From Cacajao melanocephalus (lineage: Eukaryota > Chordata > Mammalia > Primates > Pitheciidae), in contig CAUYLG010026944.1 in the NCBI GenBank assembly GCA_963573385.1, positions 62,001 to 126,000 of the forward strand: a DNA stretch of 64,000 nt, read 5' to 3'. Made by a program: the position numbers and the translations under genes. The first letter of the stretch is position 1; every line of letters begins with the position of its first letter. Positions 34,482 through 49,240 of this stretch are shown here, one piece after another. Under the pieces are notes generated by a model. It saw only the letters and a program-made list of their open reading frames with translations, did not search any database and was not told where the DNA came from.

Positions 34482-34742
34482 TTATTTTTTAGACAGAGTC
34501 TGTGTTGCCCAGGCTGGAGTGCAGTGGCGTAATCTCAGCTCACTGCAGCCTCTGCCTCAAGTGATTCTTGTGCCTCAGCCACCCAAGCAGCTGGGATTAC
34601 ACGTGTGTGCTGCCAGGCCTAGATAATTTTTATATTTTTAGTAGAGTTGTGGTTTTGCTATGTTGGCCAGGCTGGTTTTGAACTCATGGCCTCAACTGAT
34701 CCGCCCACCTTGGCCTCCCAGTGTTGGGATGAGCCAGTGATC
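34482..34742 (-). repeat. Alu SINE, degraded
   Basis: Antisense Alu with deletions near both arms (GTCTGTGTTGCCCAGGC start, CCCAGTGTTGGGATGAGCC end). Confidence 0.93.
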
Positions 34743-36074
34743 CCCACATAATTGTTATTTTTTTAAATGTAACTTTTAAATTGCAGTAGCAATTATAATA
34801 GGGTTTTACATAAATGTCAACAAAGTAGTTTCTACAGTTCCTTAGCATGTGGTAGATGAGATAGGCATGCTACTTATCTTTTTTTCCTCTTTATGTCTCT
34901 AATCTTTTTTTTTTTGACTTGTTATTTTCTAACACAGATATTACTTGGGAGTCACAGAGTTAAAGATTACAATGTTTGTTCAGAAATTACATAAAGCATT
35001 GCAGTTGGCAAGCTGTTGGAATTTTTCTCTTGCCAGACTGATAAATGATCCCAAAGATAAAACTTCCTGAAAAGAATACATGTTTTTTGACAATGCTATA
35101 ATATTTCATTTGATCTGAGGCTAGGCTAGCTCTGAGGTCACACAGAAACACGAGCACAGAGATGTTAATAGGATTTACTTCCATTTCTGAATTCTGACGT
35201 GGTTCTGAATTTTTAAAAAATGCTGTGAATGTAATTTTTCCTCCAATTCTATCTCAGGGTAGTGAGTTATTTTTCAGGTCATGTCCAGATTTTGGTAGTG
35301 TTAACTTGAGGTTTGTTGGAAATGAATCTGAGGACACCTTCTGGAGGTGGAGACTGCTGGGTCCAGGATTTGTTTTTTGCCTACTTACAAGCTGATAAGT
35401 GAGCCTGTGCCTGTTTCACGGATGCTGGCGCTAGACAAAGATTCCTGTGTCGGAGATAAAGGCCTTTATTATTCACGGCACAGCAGACAGCATGGGCGTC
35501 AGCATATTTGCTTTGGTTTTCTCTGCCTCCAAGTCCTATGGGGACAATGCAATGTGGCCTAGATGAACGCCACCCATGCAGTGGGGCTGAGATGCCACGA
35601 TGAAGCACTCAGCTTTGGGACCCCTCCGCTTTCAGAACAAGCAGTTAGCAGCTTGCTACTTGTCCTGGGGGAGACACTATGTCCTCTCAAGGTTACTAGC
35701 TGAATAAACAATCTTGAGGAATGACATGGGGATAAAGAGCAGACAGTGATGATAAAACTTTTCATTGAGGCAGGGTAAGTGGCAAACCAATCATTAGCAG
35801 AGACTGGAAAAGCAATGAAGAGATGGCTCCAGCAATCTGGGGAAACGGCAGAGAAATCTGCAAGACTGTTGTCTATAATAACTCGGAAGACAGCAAATGC
35901 TACTAATAAACTTTTGGATTTCATTAAGGAAGTCCCCAGGCAGAATGTTGTTGAAAGTGTCAGCTTGTTGGTCTAAATTGCATGTATGGTAAAGTAGAGG
36001 AAGAGAGAGATGCAGTCAAGAAGTGGCTGTTTCATTTTCAAGTAGAATTCAGAGAAAACAAAGGATCCAAATCA
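34743..36074. other. Long, mostly unique stretch
   Basis: No confident repeat in 1.3 kb. 35330-35770 has LTR-like composition, with AATAAAC near 35703, but I cannot name a family. Opposed open frames at 35347-35562 (+) and 35559-35924 (-) have no recognised domain. Confidence 0.4.
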
Positions 36075-36155
36075 TTACACATTGTATACATGTATCAAAA
36101 TATATCATGCACCCCCAAAATGTGTAGAACTATGACGTATTAATAAAAGAAAGGA
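36075..36155 (+). repeat. Tiny L1 3' end
   Basis: ACACATTGTATACATGTATC, ATCATGCACCCCCAAAATG and GACGTATTAATAAAAGAAAG match the last ~80 bases of certain L1 3' UTRs. It is a severely 5'-truncated copy. Confidence 0.65.
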
Positions 36156-37079
<924 letters not shown>

Positions 37080-37083
37080 AAAA

Positions 37084-37493
37084 GCTTTCCAGTTTAGTGG
37101 GACCTAGCAACACGTGTCCAGTTGTATTAGAGAATCGCCATGGAAAAATGACTTCTATGTCCCTCCATCCTTCCCTTTTGAATAGTAGTATTTACTGTGG
37201 TTATCCTGCTTTACTATGATATTTTGGGTATGTGTGGGGTGGAAAACTCGCCTTTTTATTTTGTAGGTCTCTAGACTGAGGGGTGCCGCACCTGAGGATA
37301 AGTCCTCAAGGAACCTCATTTGGTCCCGATGCAAATAATGAGACCTTAGCCTTGAGCTCGATGCCATAATTGGATGAGGTGCTTGGTATTCCTTGGGTGG
37401 GGCAAGGATGCTTTGCATGTGGGAAGAAAATAAATAATTGTGGTCAGATGAAAGATGATGGGAGATTGGAAAAAAATGGCTCACTTTCTCATC
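37084..37493. other. Non-repeat stretch
   Basis: No feature recognised. The 134-codon minus frame across 37155-37559 has no recognised domain and runs into the L1 tail. Confidence 0.3.
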
Positions 37494-37510
37494 AAGAAGT
37501 GGAGTTTTGG

Positions 37511-37738
37511 AAGCGAAATGATGGAAACACATGGACATATAGAGGGGAACAACGCACACTGGGGCCTTTTGGAGGGTGGAGGGTGGAAGGAGGGAGAGGA
37601 TCCAGAAAAATAACTAACGGGTACTAGGTGTAATAGCTGGGTGATGAAATTGTCTGTAGAGCAAACCTCCATGACACAAGTTTACCTATATAACAAACCT
37701 GCATGTGTACCCCTGAACTTAAAAAAAAAGAAGAAAAA
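37511..37738 (+). mobile_element. Short L1 3' end (primate type)
   Basis: It runs from GAAGCGAAATGATGGAAACA through ACACTGGGGCCTTTTGGAGG to GCATGTGTACCCCTGAAC and poly-A. The site AAGAAGTGGAGTTTT (37494-37508) recurs with two changes at 37739-37753. It is a 5'-truncated L1PA/PB-like insertion of about 230 bases. Confidence 0.9.
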
Positions 37739-37754
37739 AGAAGTAGAGCTTATC

Positions 37755-38560
37755 CCTTGTTCCCTGAACGTGGACTGGCCCTGTGACTTGCTTGGCTTGT
37801 GGAATGCAGCTGCAGTGATGCTGGGTGGCTTCCTGGACAAGGCCAAGGCCTCAGGAGGTCTTAGTGTCTGCTCTCTTCCTCTTGGAATACCACACTAATG
37901 TGAAAAGCCCGAGCTGACCTGCTGGAGACACGTGGCTCAGTCAAGAGCCAGAACCAACCACCAGACATAATGAGGTCGTTTTATCCCATCTGACCCTATG
38001 GAGCTGCCAGATAACTGCAGCTACATTAGTGACCTCAGCAGAAAACCTGACTGGCATAGCCACCTGCTATGGTCTGAATGTTAGTTTCCTCTGAAACTCA
38101 TGTTGAGACAGTCCCCATTGTAACCATATTAAGAGGGTGGGGAATCTGACTATGGCATTTGAGAAAAGGGACCTTTGGGTAATAATTAGGATTTGGTGAA
38201 GCCATGAGGATGGGAATTAGTGGCTTTATGAAAGGAGAGAGTCCTGAGCTAGCAGGTGCAGCCCCTTGGTGCGGGATGCCCTGAACTGCCTTGGGGCTCT
38301 TCTGAGTCCTCACCAGCTAGAAAGACTTTGGCAGATGCAGCCCTGGACCTGAGGCTTTCCAGCCTCTAGAACTATAAGAAATGCATTTCTTTTCTTTATG
38401 AATTACCCAGTCTCAGGCATTTAGTTACAGCAGCAGAAAATGGACCAGGTTACCACCCAAATTGCTGACCTACAGAATCATGAACAACAAAAAAGAGTTG
38501 ATTTGAGCCACTAAGTTTCAGTGTGGATTGTTATGGCCCCAAAAGTAACCAGTATAAATG
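37755..38560 (+). repeat. Ancient MLT1-type LTR, split by a younger MaLR LTR
   Basis: 37755-38064 carries the GGACTGGCCCTGTGACTTGC and CTCTTCCTCTTGGAATACC signature. 38453-38560 carries GAGCCACTAAGTTTCAGTG and TGTTATGGCCCCAAAAG, the 3' part of the same LTR type. The younger LTR sits between. Confidence 0.65.
38065..38452 (+). mobile_element. Solo MaLR LTR nested in an older LTR
   Basis: Opens TGCTATGGTCTGAATGTT, contains the TTCCAGCCTCTAGAACTATA polyadenylation region and ends AAATGGACCAGGTTA. CCACC is exactly duplicated at 38060-38064 and 38453-38457. Confidence 0.88.
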
Positions 38561-38639
38561 CTTTATATGCAAGTTCACCACAGGCATAAAAATCCTTCCA
38601 GAAGAGTCTCCCAAGTACTTTTGAAAACTGAGGTAGTAT

Positions 38640-39145
38640 CACTAAAAGCTGACCATATAGACCTTATTATTTAACAGTTCTGCTCTTAGGTACACTCAAT
38701 AGAAATTTGTACATGTATTCACCAAAACACATGTAAAATAAGGTATACGGCAGCAATTTATGATAATCCCAAATGGGTAGCCCCCCAGATTTCCACCAAC
38801 AGAATGGATAAATCAGTTGTGATATATTTATACAGTAGAATGCTATACGGAAAGAAACTGCACAGATAAATCTCACAAACATAATGTTAAAAAAAAGCCA
38901 AACACAAAAGAAAGCGTATTGTATGGTGAACAATCGGGATAATGAATATCTTTGCAGTGAAGGAGTAATGACTAGGAGGTGGCCCATGTAAGCCACTGGG
39001 GGGCTGGTAGTTTCCTATTTCTTGACACTGGTGGAGATTATAAATGTGTGTTCATTTTGTGATAACTCACTGAGGTGTAAACTTATGATTTTTGAACTTA
39101 TTTGTATGTATTTTATACTTCAATAAAAATATTTCTTTTAAGAGA
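38640..39145 (+). repeat. L1ME-type 3' end
   Basis: AACAGTTCTGCTCTTAGGTA, CAATAGAAATTTGTACATG, CCACCAACAGAATGGATAA, CACAAACATAATGTTAA and TTTTATACTTCAATAAAAAT follow ORF2 end and 3' UTR order. Confidence 0.85.
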
Positions 39146-39470
39146 ATCTCAAGATTAATAAAGGAATTTGAGAAAGGACAAAACTTGTGTTTTATTTTTT
39201 AATGCAAAATCTGGGATTTCTAATTTATATATCCCAGTGTCTTCAGGAAAGAATTCATTTTTATTTTGTCAAATATTCTCTCTGTTGAAACAATCCCCAT
39301 TGATCTGATCGCCATATGATTAACTCTTTTCTCTCTTATACCTGAGTCCTGTTTTTATTTCAGTAATATTTATCAAGTATGACTAACATCCTTTAATAAC
39401 TATTTTATGTTATGAATTTCAAGAGAAAACACATTTGCCTCTGAGGATTTTGTATGATATCATCTTGTAG
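39146..39470. other. Unique sequence before the exon candidate
   Basis: AT-rich and repeat-free. It supplies the TTTTGTATGATATCATCTTG tract and AG of the candidate acceptor; the pyrimidine tract is modest. Confidence 0.4.
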
Positions 39471-39547
39471 CCAAAGCAAAAGCTGTGGGAGGAAGCAGCA
39501 GATGATGAAGATGAAATAGGCTGGGCCGATTACAAAATATCACGAAG
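39471..39547 (+). CDS. Candidate protein-coding exon of an unidentified gene
   Basis: A 77-base segment is bounded by CATCTTGTAG on the left and the good donor AAG|GTATGC on the right. The frame starting at its first base is open and gives PKQKLWEEAADD, then an acidic EDEI stretch, then GWADYKISR; both other forward frames contain stops. The codon-like composition, acidic-then-tryptophan peptide and repeat-free flanks look like a real internal exon with two bases carried into the next codon. I do not recognise the protein. No partner exon is secure in the window, so introns must be long. A chance exon is possible because the pyrimidine tract is weak. Confidence 0.5.
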
Positions 39548-40308
39548 GTATGCAAGATTGCCCACTTGATCTTTACGCAAGAATAAAAAAAGACAACAAT
39601 CATATCTGGATTTTACAAAAATCATGAGATAGCTGTGTTTAAAATGGCATAGCGCGAGAGTTCTTCTGCAGTCTCCTCTCTAAAAATGCCACTAAACAAA
39701 AATAAATAGAAAACTCCATGTTTGAATAAACGAGGGGACAGCTGTGGCGCTGAAGCACAGTATATGGGGGAGGGTGGCCAAGTTCAGTGATGACGGTAAA
39801 ACGTGGGCTCGGTGTCCACAGAAGGTGCCTGGAGTACAGATCTCAGAACATCAGCAGAGCAAGATCAACGACGCCTAATTTAGAGCAAAGGGAAACACAC
39901 AGACTCACCATATTTGCTAGAAGCAGTTTGCCCATGGGGCAGAGGAAACTGTATCACATGCAGTGCCAGAGTTATCAGTCTGGCTTTCCTGGGGGAAAAG
40001 TAGACACTGAAAACCCCCCTTGGAACCCAAAACCTCACTCAAGGAACTTAAATGTGATTCGGATACTCTGGAAATTATCCCCTGGCCCCTCTCCCATGAT
40101 ATTTCTGCAGTTATTTGATATAAAAATAACTGAGTAATTCAACAATGACTACTAAGAAAAATTAGAAAGTTGTAACTCGTAACCTACAACAAATTGGAGC
40201 AAATAGTAATGAGAACCATACAAAGATACCACAAGAAAAAAAAATGGGGAAAGGAGGAAAACTAATGCTAGCTTAAAAAAAAACAAAAAACAAAAAAACG
40301 CTCATCAG

Positions 40309-40620
40309 GGCCGGGTTGCTGTGGCTCACGCCTGTCATCCCCGCACTTTGGGAGGCCGAGGCGGGCGGATCACGAGGTCAAGAGACTGAGACCATCCTGG
40401 CCAACACAGTGAAACCCCATCTCTACTAAAAATACAAAAAATTAGCCGGGCGTGGTGGCGCGTGCCTGTAGTCCCAGCTACTCGGGGCTGAGGCAGGAGA
40501 ATTGCTTGAAACCGGATAATGGAAGTTGGAGTGAGCTGGGATCACGCCACTGCACTCCAGCCTGGCGATAGAGCGAGACTCTGTCTCAAAAACAAACAAA
40601 CAAACAAACAGAAAAAACAA
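40309..40620 (+). repeat. Alu SINE, AluY-like, with CAAA tail
   Basis: It keeps many CpGs and the AGACCATCCTGGCC type, indicating a younger subfamily. The tail is (CAAA)n. GCTCATCAG is exactly duplicated at 40300-40308 and 40621-40629. Confidence 0.96.
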
Positions 40621-41056
40621 GCTCATCAGAAAAATGTTACCTCAAAGCAAGTGAATGTTGTGGCCAAACAACACCATTTAAAATCTAAAAGGGAAAAAGA
40701 ATTAATGTTTGATTCAATTGTGTCTGTAAAACAAGCACTTAAAGAAGAAATATAGGAAGTTCAGGAAAAATATAGCAGGGCAACATAAGGAGATGAAACA
40801 TAAACTCACAGACTAAAGGGAAGAAGAAGAAAATACATTTTCACTATTATAGGAATAAAAGCCTCATTAAAAGTAGCTCAAAGGAACATATGGATGGCAT
40901 GTTGAGAAAAGCAAACAAAATGTAATGAGCACACAAGAAGGATTAGCGAGAAACTGATCTGTGAAAGACAAAAGATGTTTAATACATGCATAAGCAGTGT
41001 ACATGAAAACAGAAAATAATGGAACAGAAAAAAATTTGAAGATATTTAAATGTGAA

Positions 41057-41376
<320 letters not shown>

Positions 41377-41796
41377 AGATATTTAAATGTTTAATAAACA
41401 TTTCCAGGAGTAAAAGAAAATTTGAACGTGCAGTTGTCCCAGAAAAGAAGAAGAAAAAAATCCAGATATTTATTTAGTAAAATAGAAGACACAAATCTGC
41501 AGTTGGAAGGGACCCACCTTATTGAAAAAATGGATACAGACTAATCAACAGCAGTAACATCTGGTAAAGTTACGAGACTGCAAAGATGAAGCCAGAGACC
41601 TTGGCATTTTGGTGGGGAGGAAATACTTGAGCCACCTATAAGGGGGAACCGTAAGGCTGGCCCCTGACTCTTCAGGCAATATTCAATGTTAGAAAACAAT
41701 GTAGTTTTGTTCACAAAGGTTTAGAGAAAGAGAGTGTGACTCAAACATTTTTTTTAAAAACTAGCTAAAAATTTCTAATATAAAGGCAACATATAA

Positions 41797-42104
41797 TTTT
41801 TTTTTTTTTTTTTTTTAAAGACAGAGTCTCATTCTGTCACCCAGGCTGGAGTGCAGTGGTGTGATCTCAGCTCACTGCAGCCTCTGCCTCCCAGGTGCCA
41901 GTGATTCTTGTGCCTTACAAAACCTTGCAAGAAGCTGGAATTACAGGTGTGCGCCACCAAGCCCGGCTAATTTTTGTATTTTTGGTAGAGACGGGGCTTT
42001 GTCTTGTTGTCCAGGCTAGTCTTTAACTCCTGGCTTCAAGCTATCCAGCTGCCTCGGCCTCCCAAAGTGCTGGGATTACCGGCGTGAGCTACCGCGCCTG
42101 ACCC
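41797..42104 (-). repeat. Alu SINE
   Basis: Antisense Alu with a T run of about 20 and end GCTACCGCGCCTGACC. A short unusual segment (TTACAAAACCTTGCAAGAAG) replaces CAGCCTCCCGAGTAG. Confidence 0.95.
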
Positions 42105-42689
42105 CCATACTAACATTTTTTAGTCACCCGGGATCCAAGGACTCTAGCTTCTTCAAGCACTTCTTAAAGAAACTGCTATAGACAAACTTCAGCCAAATAA
42201 AATCTCAATGGAAAAACTGCAGTATAACATCAATTCTACTTGCAGGATTAAGACCAAAACAGATCTCATGTTATGGTTGAGGATGAAAAGTTAAATCTAT
42301 AAATTCTGATGATGTAGAAGTGATGTAGCTATTAAAATTTTGGAGGGTTAGAGAGTGAGAAGGTATGAGGTGACCTAACTACTATGACTTCTGTAATAGT
42401 TAGAGATTGAGATACAGGAAATCATTGAAAATCTGGTATAACAATAATAGATGGCAAATATATTTAAGGATAAAAGTAAATACTAAGAAAGACAATAAAC
42501 AAAAATCAGATAATATGGGGATGTAGAAACAAAAGAAATATACTAATGTTATTATTGCTCATAATGGAAGTAATTCATACTGTCTAAAAATAGATGATTA
42601 AGTATTAAACAATTATGGCTATAAAAAATTTATAACAATAAATGCCTCTAAGATGGAGAAGTGGGCGCCTGGGAAGACAGGGAGACATC

Positions 42690-43332
<643 letters not shown>

Positions 43333-43480
43333 ATACCTTTTAAAATTAGTACCATGTTCATGTATTAGCTACTAAAAAATAGAAAAACACAAAATAACAA
43401 CAAAAAAGGTGAAATTATAAATGTAAACATTAGAACAAAAGATTTTCCAGATTTTCCAACTGTCATAAAAAACACACGGG

Positions 43481-43707
43481 GCCAGGTGTGGTAGCTCATG
43501 CTGGTAATGCTAGTGCTTTAGCAGAAGGCAGGAAGACTGCTTGCGGCCAGGAGTTGAAGACCAGCCTGGGCAACATAACGAGACCCTATCTCTACAAATA
43601 TAAAAAATTAGCCAGGTGTGGTGGTGCCTACCTATAGTCTTAGCTATTTGGGAGGCTGAGGTCAGAGGATCCCTTGAGCCCAGGAGTTTGAGGCTGCAAT
43701 GAGCTTA
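43481..43707 (+). repeat. AluJ-like SINE, 3' truncated
   Basis: From GGCCAGGTGTGGTAGC to GGCTGCAATGAGCT, where it stops without the final 50 bases or a tail. It is highly diverged. Confidence 0.9.
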
Positions 43708-43905
43708 AAGAATTTGATATTGCCAAACTGCCTTCCAAAAAGTTTGTACTGATGTTATAGCTCTAGCAGTAAAGCTGTAGCTGTGAAAGTACAAAAATAC
43801 AAAAAACTACTTTCTGTTTCTGAAAATCCCCCCCACAGAGTGTTACCGTTCTCTTTCATCTTTGTAAATTTGTTTGGTGAAAATTGCTTCATTGTTTTAA
43901 TTGGG

Positions 43906-44061
43906 ATTTTTTTTTTAGACTGATTCTCACTCTATCACCCAGGCTGTAGTGCGGTGGCACGATCTTGGCTCACTGCAACCTCTGCCTCCTAGGTTCAAGT
44001 GATTCTTGTGCCTCAGCCTCCCAAGTAGCTGGAATACAGGCGTGAGCCACCATGCCCAGCC
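43906..44061 (-). repeat. Internally deleted Alu
   Basis: The right arm (GACTGATTCTCACTCTATC to CCAAGTAGCTGGAATACAGG) joins directly to the 5' end GCGTGAGCCACCATGCCC. About 130 middle bases are missing; the shared ACAGGCGTG-type sequence suggests deletion between homologous arms. Confidence 0.92.
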
Positions 44062-44219
44062 TTAATTTGGATCTTTTCAATTAGGAAAGAGTTAGAATTT
44101 TCTGGTACCTTTATTGGTCATTTGTAACTCTTACTTTCTTGTTATTCGATATCTTTGGCTATTTTTCTTCAATCCATTCTATTGTTTAAAAATATGTAAG
44201 ATTTGAATGTCAATGAACA

Positions 44220-44529
44220 TTTTTTTTTTTTTTAATTTTTCTTGAGACAGAGTCTCACTCTGTCACGAGGCGCCAGGCTGGAGTGCAGGGGCACAATCTC
44301 GGCTCACTGCAACCTCTGCCTCCTGGGTTCAAGCAATTCTCCTCCTCAGCCTCCCGAGTAGCTGGGACTACAGACGCGCGCCACCATACCCAGCTAATTT
44401 TTGTATTTTTAGTAGAGACGGGGGTTTCACCATGTTGGCCAAGATAGTCTCGATCTCTTGACCTCGTGATCCACCCGCCTCGGCCTCCCAAAGTGCTGGG
44501 ATTACAGGCTTGAGCCACTGTGCCTGGCC
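44220..44529 (-). repeat. Alu SINE, first half of an inverted pair
   Basis: Antisense Alu with retained CpGs and the same CGAGGCGCCAGGCTGG insertion type as the copy at 43026. It ends GCCACTGTGCCTGGCC 27 bases before an Alu of opposite orientation. Confidence 0.97.
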
Positions 44530-44556
44530 AACTTTTCAAGCATCAAAAAGTATGTA

Positions 44557-44860
44557 GGACTGGGTGCAGTGGCTCATGCATGTAATCCCAGCACTTTGGG
44601 AGGTTGACATGAGTGGATTGCCTGAACTCAGAAGTTCGAGGCAAGCCTGTGCAACACGGTGAAACCATGTTTCTACCAAAAATATAAAGTCCAGCTGGGT
44701 GTGGAGGTGTGTACCTGTGGTCCTAGCTACTCGGGAGGCTGAACTGGGAGGATTGCTTATGCTGAGAGGTTGAGGCTGCAGTGAGCTGTGACTGTACCAG
44801 TACACTCCAGCCTGGGTAATGAAGTGAGACCCTGACTCAAAAAAAAAAAAAAAAAAAAAA
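44557..44860 (+). repeat. AluJ-like SINE, second half of an inverted pair
   Basis: Sense Alu from GGACTGGGTGCAGTGGC to poly-A of about 22. It is older than its inverted neighbour. Confidence 0.95.
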
Positions 44861-45419
44861 GACAAACCTAGAGTTTAATTATCATCTTAACTTTGGAAGG
44901 GCATAGTGACCTGAAAAATAAAAAAAAACTGCACAAGCTTGCCATTCAGATTTTCTTTCCTAAAGAGATGCTGACAAGTATTAAATAGCAAAGAACAGAT
45001 GTGATTCCCTTCAGGCTCCACGTGCGTAATCAGGAAATTCTAAATCATCTAGGAAAAGGCAAGGGAAAAGAGCTTCTCTGGATCTTTCTTCTCTTGCTGC
45101 CTTTTGTACCATTTCAGCTACAAGAGTGAGGGTCTAATTGTCTTGATAACTAAATCTAGACACAGCCCGAAAGCAAGAAACAGAATTAAGTCATGATAGA
45201 AAACCTTTCATACTTCCCTATATTGAATGCACGAAAACATGAGTAAATGAATCTTTTAAGGGTGCAGAAAACGTAGGTTGCTGGCTTTCGGTTTAGTCAA
45301 AGTATAGTTGCACAGCCAGGAATGACCTTTGGAGAATAATGTTGGTAGGAAGGCGTCTGCAGCAGCTCATTGAATGGACTCATGTTCTTAGCATTACTTA
45401 TTTTTAATTATTACATTCT
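44861..45419. other. Non-repeat stretch
   Basis: Unique sequence with no exon or repeat recognised. It sits between an Alu cluster and a MIR. Confidence 0.35.
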
Positions 45420-45660
45420 TACATTTTATTGCACGTATTTAATAAGCTCTTGATACAGATTAATGATAAATATCACTGCCATTTTACAATTCTCATTAAC
45501 AATATATTTGAAATTGTTCATTATTCTTTTCACTTTATTGATAAGGAAGCGCTGTCTAGAGACTTGTCAAAGCTCATAAGTTAGCAATGAGCTTAACCAG
45601 GCCTAGAACCTGAGACTTCAAATCCATGCCTTTCTCTCAATGCTATATACATCCGTAATT
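45420..45660 (-). repeat. MIR SINE
   Basis: Antisense layout: ACTTTATTGATAAGGAAGC, GAGACTTGTCAAAGCTCA, TTAGCAATGAGC and GAACCTGAGACTTCAAATCC. Confidence 0.7.
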
Positions 45661-45668
45661 TCCACTAG

Positions 45669-46068
<400 letters not shown>

Positions 46069-46079
46069 GAATATTCTTG

Positions 46080-46165
46080 AATATGTCTTTTTGTGAATAT
46101 ATATTTCTTTGGAGAATTCCTAGGAGTGAAAATACTGGACATTATTCTCATTAAAAGTCCTAGAC
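46080..46165 (-). repeat. Possible L1M fragment
   Basis: GGAGAATTCCTAGGAGTGAAA resembles antisense L1M ORF2 (…CCTAGGAGTGGAATTGCTGG…). It is too short for certainty. Confidence 0.35.
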
Positions 46166-46349
46166 AGAGAAACTTTGAATTCTGGGCAATTGGGGCACTT
46201 ACTTTGCTCAGAAACTTTGCTAGATTACGATGGAATTCTGAACTCTCCTTGTATTTTTTTTAACAACAAAATTAATCACTATCAAACTATCAGGATAACA
46301 TTAACATGTACCTAACATACACTCTGTGCACCTTGCATCATATATCATC

Positions 46350-46560
46350 TCCTATGCTGTTACTTACTAGCTGTTCAACCTTGGGCAAATTACTTAAACT
46401 TCCCGATTTTCAGTTTTCTGATATGTAAAATAAGGATTAAAAAGAGCACTTATTTCAGAGAGTTTTTGAGAGAACTAAATGAAATAATGCATATAAAGTC
46501 CTTATTAAATTGTCTGATACATGTAAGTGCTCAAAATATTAATTCATAATAATCATTATA
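46350..46560 (+). repeat. MIR SINE
   Basis: TTACTTACTAGCTGTTCAACC, TTGGGCAAATTACTTAAAC, GATATGTAAAATAAGG and GTAAGTGCTCAAAATATT follow MIR order. Confidence 0.88.
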
Positions 46561-46596
46561 TAACATCTTACAACAACCCAGTAAGAATTACTACTA

Positions 46597-46995
<399 letters not shown>

Positions 46996-47039
46996 GTGGC
47001 ACCAAAGCTTGAGCCTGTTCCACTGTATCATTTTGATGA

Positions 47040-48213
<1,174 letters not shown>

Positions 48214-48392
48214 TCAGTGGTTCTTAACACTGGCTGAACATAAGAATCACCTGGGGAAGGTTTTAAAAAATACTGAAGTCTGAGCCCCATGCTCCAAGAT
48301 CCTGATGTAATTGGTCTGGCTTGGGGCCCAGGCAGTGTATTAAAAGCTCCCCAGATGATTCTAATGTGCAGCAGGGGTTGAAAACCGTGGTT
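48214..48392 (+). repeat. MER5A-like hAT DNA transposon
   Basis: It begins CAGTGGTTCTTAACACTGG and includes AATCACCTGGGGAAGG, GGGGCCCAGGCAGTG and CCAGATGATTCTAATGTGC, ending GTTGAAAACCGTGG. The inverted ends CAGTGGTT/AACCGTGG fit. Confidence 0.88.
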
Positions 48393-48619
48393 TGGTTGAA
48401 CGCCAATATCTTGCTGTATTTACTGTAATATGAGCGGCTATGGGCATAGGGCTAGTGACAGAGAAGTCACTGAACTGACGAAACCCACTGTCTTATGCTA
48501 AGAATGCCACCATAGTATGGTGAAACCAGGGAGTGCCCTAAGATGCTGGAGGCAGTTTGAAGGAGGGGAGACTCCTCAGAGGAGCTAAAGCTCGTGCTGA
48601 GCTGGGAGATGGTAGTGAC

Positions 48620-49240
48620 AGTAACAATATTTGCTTAGTGTGGTTTTCCCATGGGCCAGCCATTACTCCAAGCACTTATTAGTAGTAGCTAATTTAATTC
48701 TTATCACCACCCTATGAATCGGTGCTCTTATTGTCAGTAATCTATTTATAATCTCTTAATTCAATTAATGTTTTATTAATATGTCTGTTTTACAGATAAG
48801 GGTGCTAAGACAGAGGTTAAGTGTTATATTAGTCTGTTCTCACACTGCTAATAAAGACATACCTGAGATGAGGTAATTTGTAAAGAAAAGAGGTTTAATT
48901 GATTTACTGTTCCACATGACAGGAGGTCTCACAATCATGGCAGAAGGCAAAGGAGGAGCAAAGTCACGTCTTGCATGGCGGCAGGTAAGAGAAAGAGCAT
49001 GTTCAGGGGAATTCTCCTTTATAAAACCATCAGATCTCGTGAGACTTGTTCACTATCATGAGAACAGCATGGGAACGACTGGCCCCAATAATTCAATTAC
49101 GTCCCACCAGATTCCTCCCACAACATGTGGGAATTATGGGAGCTACAATTCAAGATGAGATTTAGATGGGGACACAGCCAAACCATATCAAGTGTCTTGC
49201 TCGAGGTCACACACGATCTAGCCAAGCATTTTGACTTGAG
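48620..49240 (-). repeat. MIR SINE split by an MST LTR
   Basis: 48620-48819 has GGGCCAGCCATTACTCC, ATTCTTATCACCACCC, TGTTTTACAGATAAGG and CAGAGGTTAAGTG. After the LTR, TCTTGCTCGAGGTCACACAC completes the antisense MIR. Confidence 0.8.
48825..49190 (-). mobile_element. Solo MST-type LTR
   Basis: Antisense LTR from TATATTAGTCTGTTCTCAC to GGACACAGCCAAACCATATCA. AGTGT is exactly duplicated at 48820-48824 and 49191-49195, and the broken MIR becomes continuous when LTR plus one copy is removed. One terminal G has become A. No viral genes remain. Confidence 0.92.
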
